64,000 nt of DNA from Acorus gramineus (GCA_030737835.1 CM060848.1:19259309-19323308), one strand, 5' to 3'; counted from the first letter of the stretch, positions 35,121-50,100 are shown. Numbers and translations are program-made. Notes: a model not told the origin generated them from the sequence alone.

Positions 35121-38100
35121 TTAGACTCTCTCCAGCTCAGTGACATGTTTGTCCAATTGGTCCTTCACCTCCTTCCTCCAGCCTTGGATGAGTCTCTCAT
35201 GCTTCTTAATGATCTCTGATTTGGTCTTCAGTTCATCTTCCATCACAGCAATCTCCTGGAACACACAGTTCAATAAATCCAAATTTAGCACAAGTGACAT
35301 AAATCACAGCATATACTGAAGAGAAATTATCCATATTTCAAAATTACAATCTTTCTCTGACCATTCACTGACATAACCATGGTATAAAGTTGAAATGATA
35401 TTCCAATATCAAAGATGTGGGGAATATCTTTATTAGTAGAGAAAACCATTTTCAATCCTCAAACAGTGATTTAACTAGTGCAGTAAGATATGGATTAGGA
35501 TTTATACAATGATTTTCACCCACCGGTATTGATAGTGTAAGTACCCTTGCATAAATCATTAATATAAACTAATCATCAATCACTCATCTCCTCTCATTTA
35601 TATTATATCACATTTTACTTGGGAATAAAATTAGTATTATAAAAAATAAAGATGTGCATCATATTTTACTTGGAAATAAAATTAATATTTAATAAAAAGA
35701 TGTACAGAATATAACAATTGTCAGTCAATTAAATGGCTTATAAACAAAGGATAAAAATGACTTATATAACAAAACTAATAAGTTTCTAAGGACAAAAGTA
35801 GTTAAGTTCATGAGTATTACAATGCCCTATATTGTGATATACTTAGCAAAAAATAAAAATAAAAATATTAACCCACTCCCAAAGAGGGCCTCTGAGAATA
35901 AGAACAGACCAGAGACTGTGAATTACAGTGTACCTTCCTTAGCATCTCTTCCCTTGTGGGTTGATCTTCTTGTTGTAGACCAATGAAGTAAAGCTGTAGC
36001 TTTTTTGCAGCTTCCATGAAATCTCTTGCATGTCTTTCCACATCAACTGATAAGACTTGCATGATCTTTTAGTATATATATACACATAATAAAAAAGAAC
36101 CATATGAACTTATTTCTTCAGCAAGAATGAGAACAACACACAATTATAACATTAATATGCCATGCGTTGCTGGACTAGAGTTTGATTCACCAAACTTTTA
36201 GTAGTTACTTGAGCAGCTTAATGACATGATGCATCCATCTGTGCTCGCTGTTTGCCAAATTCTCCCCATCCAAGGGTTAAATTAAGTATGAAGCATGTAC
36301 TTTGCATTTAAGGCAATTATTTTCTAACTGGATAATGTTCTAACCAGCCGCAGATTTTAACATGTTTTCTCTCTCAACCATATCCCATGTAAATGAAGTC
36401 CGCGTTTAGATTGAGAAAACGGCCTAAATTTAGAATGTATATATGCCTTTGGAGTTTATAACAAGAAAATGGGCTAAAATTGGGGTTGGTTGTAATAGTA
36501 CCCTTTCTAACTTTCATTCTGCTACTTATAAAGTAACATGAGGAAAAAGCACCGGATAATCATAGTATTTAGATTGAACTGGCCGGACACTCATGATGGG
36601 CTGACCCAACCCATTTGATGAAAAGTAACGATGCAGCTTAGAAACCATCCCACCCATGCGGGCTAAAATTATGGCATGTATTGCATTCTAAATATTTATG
36701 TAAGCACAAAAAACATCATAATAGGTTCTGCTACCAATGTTTTCAAAGAGATATCAGAACATGAGTTACCCAAACGGTGAGTTTGTGGGTTACCTCTCTC
36801 TTGGCAGTGGATATGAATCTCTTCCACGATGAATCCGTGCTCGCAGGTGATGAAAAATCACAATAATAAGACTCCTCAATTTGTTTTCACAACTCAAGAA
36901 CCACTCTTTTACTGTTTGCAATGTGTTGGCCTTTAAGAAGCTTGAGAAAAAGAAGTAAAAACTGTGGCGAATTCACAATTAAAGATGAAGATGAAGTGGT
37001 TATATGAGTATTTTCTAAATCACCCGCGTGGGTGGGGTGGTTTCTAAATTACCCCATCGCACTCTTCAAAACATGGGCCGGGCCGGGCCGGGTCGGGTTG
37101 GCTAATTTGGCAAGGGGTTAAGGTTTTGAAGATAAATTATTCTAATTTTAAGGTATAAAAAGTTCATCAATTTTATCCTTCTTTACATTTGTCAAAATTG
37201 GGACAAAAAGTGGGGATAAATGCTATTTCAATCTTCAGGTGAAATAAATATTATCATTTTCATTTTAAAATTGGGACAACTATCGGCACTTTATCCCAAT
37301 TATTTTTTATACCAAACGGGATAAATTATCTTCCCCCCACTTATCCCCGCAATTACTCTTTATCCCACCAGTTATCCCCTTGCCAAACTAGTCCTAAAAG
37401 ACATCATGGTTTCCTCTATTCACTGTTCCTTTTTTCTCTTCTTTAGTGGGTAAACACCATCTTCCCTTTCCTTTGACATCATGTAGAAGCAGAGGCCAGT
37501 AAAACAATCAATGGTGATGATGGTAACAATTAATGTCCCCCCTGTTAACTGATAATACATTTAAACATGAAATTTTCTGTAATATCACAATTTAAGTTCT
37601 ACTAATCAAAGTATGAAAGGAAAAGAATAAAAAATCCATAGTAAGTCTCATCCAATCAGTGGATTGATATTTTGATTGCTGCATCAGAAGACCCTTTTAA
37701 TTATCAACATATAAAATTAAAAAAAAGTGTGCGAAACTTTGCCATAAATTTTGTCTATAAATCCATAATTTCTCTTTAGAACCAAAGCAGCTTTTTTACA
37801 CCCCCTCCCCTTTAATTTGGCAAGAGAGACTTTTTAACTTTCCCTCATTTTTTCACCAGTTGCTTATACGTACAAACACATCCAAAGTCATTCAAAACAA
37901 CACGACTCCACCAGCTCCCCCAAAGTGATTCCTTCACTTCCAATAATTCAAATCCAATGAAAACCCTAATAAAGATTCATGCTTTTCAGTATTACAAAAC
38001 AGAACCCTAACAAGAAGAACCTACACATTCAACCCCTACCCCCCAACAATATATGAGAATCTACGTTGAAAGAAGAGATCTTTATATTTTTGAAGGAGGT

Positions 38101-38296
38101 AGGGCATACTCTGATGAGAGGAGTGGGCGGAGCGATCGATCGCCTGGAGTTCCCTCGCCGGAAGGCATGGAAGAAGCGCCGCCTCCAGCGCCGCTACGCA
38201 CTCCATCATCCCCTCCTTCACCGACGGTTGCTGATGGTTTTCCGGCTGATGAAGATCGGACGGCTGTTGTTGATCGATCGCCAGTCGCTCCGCCAT
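35121..38296 (-). CDS. MED28: Mediator subunit 28, conserved copy
   Basis: Exons 38110-38296, 35934-36046 and 35121-35255 encode 144 residues. The protein carries the plant MED28 motifs MMECVAALEAALLPCLPA, QIDVERHARDFMEAAKKLQL, EEMLRKEIAVMEDELKTKSE and IQGWRKEVKDQLDKHVTELE, and a charged helical C-terminal half. It acts in the nucleus within Mediator, bridging activators and RNA polymerase II. Splice sites are standard, and exon 2 restores the conserved IDVERH across the junction. The start is the ATG of MAERLAID; a longer in-frame stretch upstream has no ATG. It matches the recalled Arabidopsis sequence better than the neighbour at 29671-32553, so it is probably the ancestral-function copy. 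Confidence 0.9.
37099..37393. mobile_element. MITE in intron 1 of the conserved MED28 gene
   Basis: CTAATTTGGCAAGGGG near 37102 and CCCCTTGCCAAACTAG ending at 37391 are inverted repeats with one mismatch. The interior is AT-rich with GGGATAA motifs. The left flank is a GGGCCGGGCCGGG fragment and the target duplication is unclear. Confidence 0.55.
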
Positions 38297-39371
38297 CTCT
38301 CTCTGCCTCCGCCGCCGAACAACCACCAATCTATCTCGCTCATTTAAATTGGACCGGATGTTTTAAGAGCGCTGATACGCATGACTTTTTGCATCCCATG
38401 ATAACATAATATATACTACATTATAAAAAATACATGAGTCTTATTATAGTACATGATTTAATTTTTTTTTTTTTATTATTATGAAAAAAAAAATATACTA
38501 ATGTATCTCAGTATATATTTCATTTCATATAACAGCATGCACTTTAAAAGATGAATGTATGATTTAAAAAAGAAAAAAAAAATGAAATACACTGTATTAG
38601 AGTTGTAATGGAACTGTGTGTATCTTTTTACATGTTTTAAATGAGAACGTGAACTGAGCTTTTGGCCCATGAATGTGATGGGCCGGACCGACCTACTGAT
38701 AGTCTTTTTGGATTAGGATTCATTTACCGGTCTCAATTCCGAAGTTTTGTGTACATCATCTATGATTGGAGGTTGAAGAGCGACTGTGTGTAACACGCAC
38801 TCTTGGGTTATGACATAGTTTAAATACACTCAGCTTTAAAAATCACCTCTAGCACGTATATATGTTCAGAGGTAGTATGTACTTTAAAAATATAAAAAAA
38901 TCTATCAAAATTTATATGATTTCAAACAAAGAGTACATGACATATTGTGTGATTCTTTGAACAATTTTTTAGACGAGATGTATCCTTTTATATCTTCATA
39001 AAAAAATAAATATTTAATTATATGGATTATATGCTTAAAATAATATTATTCTTTTTTTAATTTTATGCTTTGTTATAAACTTATAGGCAGATAAGCTGAC
39101 CCTGGTTGCTATCCGAAAAAATAAAAATTGTCTAATACTCAAATATCAAGAGTTACACTATCCAAAAAAGTCCGAGTCCACAACATAATATTATAAAATT
39201 ATATATGCATGATAATTTATTCGTACCCATTATCCTACATGATTAATCATCCATATATCATTGATATATGGTCACCCGTATTAGTATTTTTTGTTTTGAT
39301 GGGTTTTTTTTTTTTTTTCAAATTCTCCCTCTTAACATACGGCAATACTCAAATCCAAGTCTCACCACTAA
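38297..39371. other. Intergenic upstream of MED28
   Basis: The first 100 bases should hold the MED28 5' UTR and promoter. Beyond that it is AT-rich with no supported gene. Confidence 0.4.
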
Positions 39372-39419
39372 GGGGGGTAGTCGATACAGACTTCGATGGA
39401 TTTTTGTGGACATTAATTA

Positions 39420-39680
39420 AGTGATAGACTTTTGTAGACTTTGTAGATTTTCACAGACTTTCCTAGACTTTTGCAGACTTTCACAAATTTACTCTTATGG
39501 ACTTTCACAGACTTTTACAGACATTTACAGACTTTCACATATTGACTCTTATGGATTTTCATAGACTTTCACAGACTTTTACAGACTTTCACAAATCACT
39601 CTCATGGACTTTCACAGACTTTTGTAGACTTTTACAAATCACTCTCATGGACTTTCACAGACTTTCAGAGATTGACTCTT
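39420..39680. repeat. Irregular minisatellite of GACTTT(C/T)ACA units
   Basis: Repeated GACTTTCACAGACTTTTACA with interspersed CTCTTATGG or CTCTCATGG phrases. The open frames in it come from the repeat. Confidence 0.8.
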
Positions 39681-40370
39681 TTCACATCTGGATTTCTATT
39701 AATAAACACAAAAATATTTTTAGAATTTTAAAATAACAAATAAAGAACTCAAATATTCAAATTCAACATGAATTATTGATACCCATATAAATAAAATAAA
39801 AGCAATCAGTATATTTCATATATGTAAATATATCTTTTTACTTTTATATATGTTTAAACATTATAAACAATATATATACATCTATATTGTACAATAATAG
39901 AAACATCTTCAAGGAAAATCAAATCAAACATCATACATATAATCAAATATATGATAAATCTATATTTTAAAAAATAATTGTGGATGATCTAGGCATATAT
40001 AATATAATCTATCATTCTCATTTATTCATCAAACATATGAGGTGATAGGAATATTTCATACATATGGACATTCATAAAAAAAAGATGATAAATAAAGAAA
40101 AAAAAATGTGAATAAAAATATGAAAGGCATGTGATAAAAATCATAAAGTAGATTTGTTAAAAGAAAAAAAGAAGAAATATTCACAAAGTTGGAATAACAG
40201 TCCATGAGAATCCCACCCATTTGGGTGGGATTTTGAAAAGACTTTTTCCTTTATATTTCTCTCTCTAAAGTCCACAAAAGTCCACAAGAATCCATCACTT
40301 ATAAAAAGTCTTCACAAATCCTGTTTTAATTGAATTACACATGACAAAATGTATACCATGAAGAGTCTCT

Positions 40371-40580
40371 AATGTCTCAATCGAATAACGCTGAACTTTA
40401 TGTCCACGAAATAATGTCTCAATCGAATAACGCTGGACTTTATGTCCACGAAATAATGTCTCAATCGAATAACGCTGGACTTTTTGTCCACAAAATAATG
40501 TCTCAATCGAATAACGCTGGACTTTTTGTCCATGAAATAATGTCTCAATCGAATAACGCTAGACTTTTTGTCCACGAACC
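40371..40580. repeat. 42-bp tandem repeat, five copies
   Basis: AATGTCTCAATCGAATAACG recurs at 40371, 40413, 40455, 40497 and 40539. Each unit contains GGACTTTTTGTCC or a close form, a small palindrome. The open frames on both strands are translations of the repeat. Confidence 0.9.
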
Positions 40581-41160
40581 AAAGTCTTGATTGAAAAACA
40601 CAAGATTTACAAATTCACGAGCATGGACATTTTGTCCATGAAAATCCTAATTGACTACCCCCCTATAAAAAAAAGGGAATACCTCTCCCATCTTACCAAG
40701 AAAAAGTTCAATATCACCCATATTAGTGTTCATATATAGACATATAAAAAATATTAACATTTGTATTCGCTTCAAATCTGAAAAGATCCAAATTGAAATA
40801 TTAACATTTGTATTCCAATGATATATAATAAAATATGAATATTAAAGTATCTGATTTGTATACGATCCATTGACAAGTTTAACCTGCTATGACAGCCCAC
40901 CATGGACCATGCTGGTGATGGTCATGATTATGATTATCAACCCTATGAAATGTCACAACTAACATGGGAAAACCAACCAATAATTTCCATTGCTTATATG
41001 CTGCATTCTACTTCACATAAACAGATACATTTCAGTTATCTCTTTCGCATGATTAGGAAGATGATACATACATTTCTTACAAGCAAAACAATATATCTGC
41101 AAGCCATTGGAGGATATATGTTGCAGAGCAGGTAACACTTGCTGAAATCTGAGTGACTCT

Positions 41161-44100
41161 TCAGAGGTTGAAATTGAAATTCACCTGGACAATATATCGC
41201 ATCCGGATCTGATCGACATCATAGACAATGTATTCATTGTAGAGCAAGGCACCCTGTAATATGTACTAGAGATGAGGTCTCTTGGGATATTGTTACCAAG
41301 ATTAGAAACATATGTGCAATTCATTGGGGAAAAACGATATAGTACCTTAGAACCAGTTTGCTGTTTTGGCGTGCCGAGTGGCACGACCACGCCGTCTTCA
41401 AGTGCTTGAAACTCTGATGGATCTGGTGCTGTATGACCAACACCTTTTGTGCTTCAATGAAGCAAATGAAATCCATGTCATACTAAATATTTATTAGGGG
41501 CATTGTTACACAAGAGACTTGGCAGTCATTCCTAGAGAGGTCATATCAATAACGCAGCATGTGACGCAGCATGTGAAATCTCTAATGATGTATATACTCT
41601 ATTATGTTAATATATACTCTATTATGCAAAAAATAAAAATGTATGCATTTAATTCATTTGAATATACACTTCATTTTTAATAAAAGTACGTGTTTCATTA
41701 GACAAATATATATTTCAAAAAAAAATTTCAAAATGTGTGCGATCTACAGAAATAATTGCATTATAAAATTTATTAGACCCCAAAAAAAGTGAGCGTGTAA
41801 GCATGTTGCACTAAGAGATTCTGATTAGCTAACACGATTTATAAATTATAAACTGATTTGAAAACATTCATAGAAAAAAAAGAGATTGGAATCAGGAGTA
41901 AAGATACAAATGCAGTGCCTTTGGAGATTAAAGTCTACCACCGTCGTGGAAGGAAAGAAAACAAAACAGGAAACAATTAATGTGATATAAATTTGGAGCA
42001 AAATTTGGAGAATCAAATTTACATTGAATTCTCCTTATTTTTAGTCACATTAATTACTTATAACTTGGGTATTAAGTCACCTATTATTTGAGTATTTATT
42101 TAGGAGCAATATATGGTAGGTTATGAGTTATTTTAGTAAGTTTTAATGATGTTTTATTGGCTCCATTATAGGGATCCGAATTTATATATTTTCCTTTTTT
42201 TTCTTAAGTTTTCTTGCTTTGCAAGTCACATCACCCTATTTAAACATGTTAAGGGGTTGTGCAGAAAATAAATTAATAATATTTTGATTTTTCTAGTTAC
42301 TTTGAGAGTTGTTTTTTTTATTCCTTCTTCCGTCCTACGGAAAGGATTTTACGGATTCGACGTTGTTCGTCTTCGTCTTGTTTCTCGCAGCGTTTCGCGC
42401 TTCCGACTACGTCACAATTGCAACAAAAAAAAAATATCCACAACAATTCCAATTATGCAACTTATGAATCATGATTTTGATATGTATCATACAAATGCAT
42501 CACCCAAGACACAATAGGGTATCATGTTTTACGCAAAAACAAATTCAAGAAAATGGATGATTGTATCACAGATTGATGGTAGAGCAGAAAAGTAGCAGAT
42601 AACTTCCATGCAGCAATGGAAGTGAAAAAAGGATATGTTAAGTGAGAAAAGAAGAAACCTTAGCTTCCCTTTTGGCAACCGATCAGCATGATAATCAGCA
42701 TACAGAAGCTCAGATATATCACCCAATGCAACCTGGAAGTTACATGGTTCAGCAAGTCTAGGAAGTTGAATAAACATTATACAAAGCCAACACTAAGAAA
42801 ATCATCTGTAATTCTATATTTATAAGCAAACAATAGATGAACATTTAAACCAGATCTTTCATAATTCATTATACATTAATACCTTGCGCTATACCTCTGT
42901 ATAGTGGACGGTTTTTTTACTTGAATACTCGAGCTTAATGTTCATAAATAATAATAAATATATTAGTAAACATATCTTTGAGAGTCAAGGGATCACCTCA
43001 CACAAAAGAAGAACACCAGCTCTGGAATCATTAGATGCAAAGCAATAGTTTGCACTCTTTGAGAACATATCAGCAAAATAAACACCCTTTCCAAACATGT
43101 AGCCCGTGGAAGGTGCTTCTGGTGGAGCTATTCGTAATCCTGTTTTTTTTAATGGTGCATAAGAACACAACAAAGTGATCTAAATATTGTTTAAAAGATG
43201 ATAATTCAAAATAAAAAAATCACACTGTAATCTTTAACGATTGAGAAGAACAATTATATAGGTGACGAAAGGGAGAGCACAAACCAAAACATAATTCTAA
43301 TGAGTGTTATTAGCATAACTAGTCGTTTATGATCATCAAGACATCATGTGAAGACAGTTACAAGTCGGAAACAAATATAGAATAAAGCCAACCTTGTGAC
43401 AGAATCCCAGTCCAATTTGTGAGCCGAGAACCATGCCACAAAAGCATTCTGTTTTTCTCTGTGGAGAACTATAAAGAAAGCGGTGATGGATTTAACCATG
43501 TTAGATCCAAACTTCCATGAATATCAAAGTAAGTGTGAATCGCAGTAAGTTGGGCATCATTCCCTGTAATTTTTTATGAAAAACTATCTATACCTTTTTA
43601 AAGCGTTCCATTTCACCTTGCTTGGAAACCCTAAAAACTTGTTCAATCTCCACTGTATAATCTGAATGAGTTTTGGCATGGGTATTCTGCACATACTTCC
43701 GTATCTGGCCACAGAGACATCCCATCAAAAGACAATAAGAGATTAAGACGTTGAGTATCCCATAAGAAGCTGTTGTAGTGATGGACAATTATTCGCAAAT
43801 ATGAAGAACTGATGTGGCAAGTTTTCATTCATCTTCCCAATGAGAAAGAAATTTTCACATCAACAACATTGCACACTAAGCCACAAGGGTAACATGGACA
43901 TGTTGCTTGAGACTGGCATGTCACATGCAACTTTATGTGCATTCAATAAATGGGGAAAAAGAAACTGAAAAAAACTTCAAATGAATTAAAATAGATGCAG
44001 TATCAATTCATCCATATAACACTTATTTTCTTTGCTACTTACTACTTAGCTGATGCTCCTGAATTTCCAATATTGTAAAAAAATGGTTATGGAATACTTT

Positions 44101-47100
44101 TAATAATAGCTTCCCGACTGAAAGTTTATCCAAGTTATGCAGCAATCAAAAGACTGATGATCAACCATCTAGCCTAATCTATATCAGAAATTATGAAAAC
44201 CATATTACTCTTACAGTTTAGATATGTTAAAGAGATATCAAAAGTTATTTACCAAACTGAATTCCCTGGAATCAACTTCAAGTGGTGCCATTTCACAACA
44301 GAGGTGTTGATAGTGTGAATACAAGGGATCTTCCTGTAATACAAAAAAAGGAAATTTGAATAAGAAGATTCTTGTACAGATTCGTATAAAATATGAGCAG
44401 TCAAACAACAAAAATTCCATATAAACAAAAACAGACTATCATTAAGTGGCCAAGATCAAGATCACTGAGATCAAGAGAATGTTCTAAATTAAGTTGATTG
44501 CATTCTATAGATGCTAAAATCAGTAAAAGCGAGCTATTGATTTAGCTTCATTAGTTTAAAATTTCTGAAAAAAAGGAAATTTTAGAAATGCAGATGAAAG
44601 TTTAAGGGTACAGTGAGATAATGAAACAAGTCGTCTTTCTGTCGATACAAGGATTCAGGGAAACCTAAGGATCTAGGCAATTAGGAACCTAAAGAAGAGT
44701 TAAGAGTTATGCAGTTTAATGATAATTTCCAACTAAACAAGCCCTATGATATAATTGAGTTAAGGCAATGGATCAAGTTTAATTGGCTGCCAAAAATTCA
44801 ACTAGGAAAATCCACCTCAAACAGTTTAGCTAACCCTGTCCTGAGCCAGCCAACATGAAAATTTTGTTCTGCCCAAACCAACCTCCAAAACAGCACATTT
44901 ACACCCAGGATGAACACTGTCTACCCCATCCTTCCTTAACTGGGCTAGCTGAAGTTCACTAATTTAAAAGAACAAAGATTCGGTAAATTTATTTGAATGC
45001 ATAAAGTTGGATCCGCTAGACGTATTAGAAGACTGGGGCCTCATAAGGAATGCAAACTTCCAAGTGGTGATTCAGTTTCCTCTGTTGGCTGGGGTTACAC
45101 CCTATAAAACTTCAGGCTCAAAAGAGTCGGCTAAAGTCCACGCCCAATAAAACTTCAGGCCGAGCATCCTCATCTGAGCTCAGCATTGCCAGAGTAAACC
45201 CCACCACCACTTGGCAGAAAACCATCCGTAATGCCTGCCCGCATACTAGTTCAGCCAGTCAGCCCAACACTTCCATGTACCATGCCAAATCAAGTTTAAA
45301 AAACATGTGAGAAACAGATACAGTAGACAATGATATATAAGTATAAATATAAAGCAGAAAATTGAAAACAAGGGAATGTTGCATCAGACACACACAATAC
45401 CAACTCATGGCTTCTGCGGAAGGCAATGGCAGCAATCAAATGCCAAAGAAGAAGCATACCAGTGCATCGGCATTATCCTTCAACAATTTAGTTGCAATCT
45501 CTATCTCACTCAATGCTTCAACCTTTCATGAAGTAAAACAAAAGAATTCAGATGTGTTAATACAACACTTATAAAAATTAAATAGCTGAGATCAGTAGTG
45601 GTTACAATTCACAGGTTTGCCAAAATATTCGGCAATCAAATGAAAGAATATTTGGTTAGGTCCAGATAAAAATATGCACGGATTTAAGAAAGAACCACAT
45701 TGAAATCCATAAGAAATATCTAAACCAAAATATTTATTTTTCTTTTTAAGTGCCTGATATTGCCTCTCAATATAAGCATGACATGAAGACATATCACTAA
45801 TGTCACCAGTGAGGAAAATATTCTATAAACTTTATTAGCTGCGTCATTAATGTCACCAAAGAGCTTCCTAAAAGACTGTACATGCTTTATAGTGAACAAA
45901 AAAGAATTTTCTCTTCAACAAAAAAATAATGAAAATGATGAGGAGGATAAATAAGAATTGTAAAAAAGAAAGGGAGATGTTATAGCATTAATAACACTGG
46001 TTCTTGCTAACAACACGCAAGGGCAACTACTAAAATTAGTTACTTACCAGTTATTCTTATAACAAAAAGAACACATGTTCGAGTTGATCACTCAGGTAGG
46101 TGAATTTCACATCCACCTTATGATCTTGTCATGGAACTTCACAAAGACATGGCACAAAAATAACCATCATGATCCACAATCTTTACTATTCAAAATGTGT
46201 GCCAAAAATGCGATAATTTATTGTATTAAAACCATGAGTAAAATTTTCAACAGAAAAAAACAAGAGTTGAATATAAACTCAAGCAATTGTACCATTTCCA
46301 GTTTGCACTTCAACTTGAATGGTGTGTCGATAACAAAGTCACCTGCATTACATATGTTTCATATGATAAGTTTGGTGTTTACATGTAGAGATAGTAAATA
46401 ATCCAAAAACAGTGTCGGCAGAAAACTCATTATACTCTTATATGTTGCTGATAATCACAGAAAGAAATAATCAAATTAAGAAGGTGGTGCACTTACGCAT
46501 CTTCTTAAAACCAAAGTTGTGGGGTATCACAGTGTAGAATTCTCTGCAATGGAAAACAGGAAAGCAACAAGTGAAATCTAACTTACTATATTACCATATA
46601 ATATAAGCAGGCACAAAAATGTTCAATTCAATAGCATGTAATTTAAGATACAAGCATCCATAATATGCATTTCAGCATGTGGATGCATCCATCATGACCA
46701 TAGACAAAAAAAAATCACACATTTTGCTTATAACCTGCATGAGTTGCAAATGAATTCCTGTAAATATCACCTCAGTATGTAAAAAAAAGGAGAAAAAAGG
46801 AAAAGGAAGCATACCCACTTAATAGCTCAAGATCTTTCTTACTAGAGTGCCCTATCACCTCAGAAATTCTTCTCAACACATCATATCCCTGATCAAAAGA
46901 GATTATAAACATTTAATGTATGAATCTTTCAAGGTAGAGGGGATAAATAATTAAAATGTGTATACACACACACACACACACATAAAACTGCTATAACTTT
47001 TTTCTTGTGGAAAGGCGAAATCAATTGCAAACTCCATTTTTATTGGTTAAAACTTGTCATTTCTCATCTCATATATATATGAAGGTCCACTCTTTGTAAT

Positions 47101-50100
47101 TCAAAAGGCACACCTTTCCATAAACAAGGATGTGATGATAAACAATTAATACAGTTTCAGCAGGTGCCAAAAAAAAAAATTCAAGAAACAAAAAATAATT
47201 ATATTGAAATCAATATATTTAACTTTACTTACAAAAAAACATATTGAACTTCTCTTTTCATGAACTTCAATTACATAAGGAATCAGAAGCAGTGGATTTA
47301 TAATCGACTGATCAGAATACATATGGATCAATAATCAATGCTAACACCAGTGTTTACTTGACTTTTTAGGATCAAAACATAATGGTTCTTTGACAGAAAA
47401 TCCATCATCTTATTAAATAAAGAGAATGAAATTACAACAAACAAAAGTACACGATATTCCTATATCAGTATCTAATCAGTTAAATTTCAGATTGTGGTTA
47501 CCTTCAAAATTGTAGATTTGCTGAGCTTGCCAAGGGGAAGCTTTTCGGTATTGTATCCTAAAAGAGTACAAGAACATTATAAGTTCAGGAAAAATTCAGT
47601 ATTTGAAATACCAATCATTTGCAATACCAATCATTATTCCAAGCATTTGCAATACCAATCGTTTGTGTAAATGAAGATCACTGACCTATTTCCAGCATTT
47701 GCTGCCTCATCATGTTGATATTGCATACAAGAGATATGAACTTTGCTATCCGTGGATCAAGTTTTGTTTCCTTCAATCGAGCATCAAATGAAGAGGCACC
47801 ATTTTTATTCACAACCTGATTGATACAATAAAACTTAGAAGCAATGTATAGTTTGAAATTTAATTAGGCAAATCTACCAACACTAAAACAAAAATATTCA
47901 GTGCCAAAATCATGTGAGATGTGTAAACGAACATAAAAGATAAATTAAGGGATGAAATTATGTCTGTAAAGGAAAGCAATTTTATTTATACGTAACTGTT
48001 GTTTGACCTTCTGCTTCACTGTAGTCCATTTCCAACCAAGTATAACATCTCGGATGGCATTTGAACTTCTTACGTTCAGACCATTCATTTTTTGTCTTAG
48101 CATAAAATTTCAGTTGAAATTCTCTTATCGCTGCATCTCGTGATAAGTAGGGGGCGTGTAACTTATCTTGACCCCTTACTCCGACTCTTCCCCATCTATT
48201 GTACACCATAAATGACCCACCATTGTCAGATTCTGCGGTAATAAGAGATGGTGCTTCACATTAATTATAGTACTTACTAACTAGGATCAATTTCAGTTTT
48301 CAAACCGATATTAGTTATTCTATAATTAATGAATAACTTATATTCCAACAACATGCAAATCAGATATACCCCATAGTAGATCTCAATCAAGTTGATCTTG
48401 AAACTGAACAATTCAGTAGAAACTTGAAATTCTTTAAATACAAAAGGGAAAACAAGCAAATGATGATATAGTGTGTGAATGCATGTTAAATTAGACAAAA
48501 AGAAAAATAAAAGAAAAAAAAAACAATACGCTGCCTTTATATTCTTTACCAATATAAATTGTTTCTTGTTTCATAGTGTCTATCTCTTCACCTTCCGCTG
48601 AATTATTTTGCAATTTTCAGCAGTAGGAGCATTAGGTACCCCTGGTGTTGCACACCAAAAAAGAATTTAAAATCCAAATGGAAAAGCAACCCAGAAACAT
48701 CCCACCAGTATATATTAGAAGTGGAAATCACATATCATATCAACATATGTTTGATGGCTTCATGCTAGACTAGATTCCTAACTGCCACCAAAAGATTCCA
48801 TGGTTTTTCAATGTGAAGTATGCTAGTTTTTCTAAACAACCCAGCACTTGGTCACACATTTCAATTTCACTTTGCAGACAATTGAGTAATTCCTGGAGAA
48901 ACCTTATGACATGGAACCTTATAATGATAAGGTATCTGTAACAAAGTGTAGCATGACCACTAAACTAGTACACATATGTGTGTGAACTTGAGAAATATGT
49001 TTATCCCTACCTTAGCAACAAAAACAAGAGAAATTCTGGTGACTGGAAGCATGACATAGAAGGGAACATCTTTCAGTTATACCAAACAAACAACACAGTT
49101 AGCACTGTCATGTAAAAGGAGATAAATGCCAAAAGCACGAACCAAGAATTTGGATCACATAAAATTTGTTATTGTTCGGCCCAAGATTCGTCTGGTTCAG
49201 CACAGCATCATAGATTTCATCTTCCTGCAACAATAAAAAATTGGTAGATCTAAATCCATTGTAGGTATTAAATACTCTGTTCTACTAAAGGGAAGCTACA
49301 CAGCAAACCAACATCAGATTGTCATCAAAAAGCCTTCTCACATGATTTGACGCTCTATTGAACGATTTGCGTTTAATGCATGTACTGTGCAACAAAAGAT
49401 TTCCCCATTATAAATGCACCTAAACAAATTATACACGTCAAATTGAATAATTCACATATTAATCGATGAGCCTGCTTATTTTCTCAAGATGAACACTAGA
49501 AGTTTCAAACCTAAAAAGGGCATGCTTTCATTTCCTACTGAAGATCTCTCTTCTGATCCGGACATAAAAGATGATTATAATATTCCAACATTAAGTCAGA
49601 ATCATGAGCCCCATTTAACAGTCTTGTTATGAAATCACAGCATCATTTGGAGTTTTTATGTGATATTTTGATGCTATAACTTGAAATTCTAGATTTCAAT
49701 GTCTAGTGATGAGGATGAAATTCATGAACTTGATTTTAGATATTGATGATTTTTTAGATTAAAGTTACTTTTTTATTTATTATTCTTCCGAATTGTGCTT
49801 GAACTTTTCCCAAGTTTTACTATATTTTTCTTGAATTGTGAAGTGGTGATAAGATCAAAAAGGCTGAATTCCAAATGAAGAAATAGATTGCATGTCATTT
49901 CAGAAAACTTAACTCACAACCCTCCTCTTTTGTGTCACTATTCATTGGATGAATTATAATAGCATAGAATGCCCAAGAAAGCCAAAAAAATATCCAACTA
50001 AGCGGGAAAAAATGCAACGGTTCTCACATACATGCTGCAAGACGTGGTAGCTTGATTTTACATGGTCTGGAAGCCACTGATCCAACACAGCGTTGCCCTT

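Larger units (their letters stand above)
39372..40663. mobile_element. Non-autonomous DNA transposon with two internal minisatellites
   Basis: The ends GGGGGGTAGTC and GACTACCCCCC are an 11-bp perfect inverted repeat, flanked by TAA and TAT. Near the left end are many GACTTTCACAGACTTTTACA-type repeats (about 39420-39680); near the right end is a 42-bp repeat (40371-40580). Both arrays share a GACTTT core. No transposase frame is present, and the superfamily is uncertain. Confidence 0.6.

Noticed and set aside
38053-38409. Plus-strand frame of 118 residues
   Set aside because: It is antisense to MED28 exon 1, which has family motifs and proper splice sites.
40371-40580. CRISPR-like array of five direct repeats
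   Set aside because: The repeats are contiguous 42-bp units without unique spacers, inside a plant transposon-like element, in a eukaryotic genome.
40369-40590. Repetitive proteins on both strands (for example MSQSNNAGLYVHEI repeats)
   Set aside because: These are translations of the 42-bp minisatellite, whose length is a multiple of three and which lacks stops in some frames.
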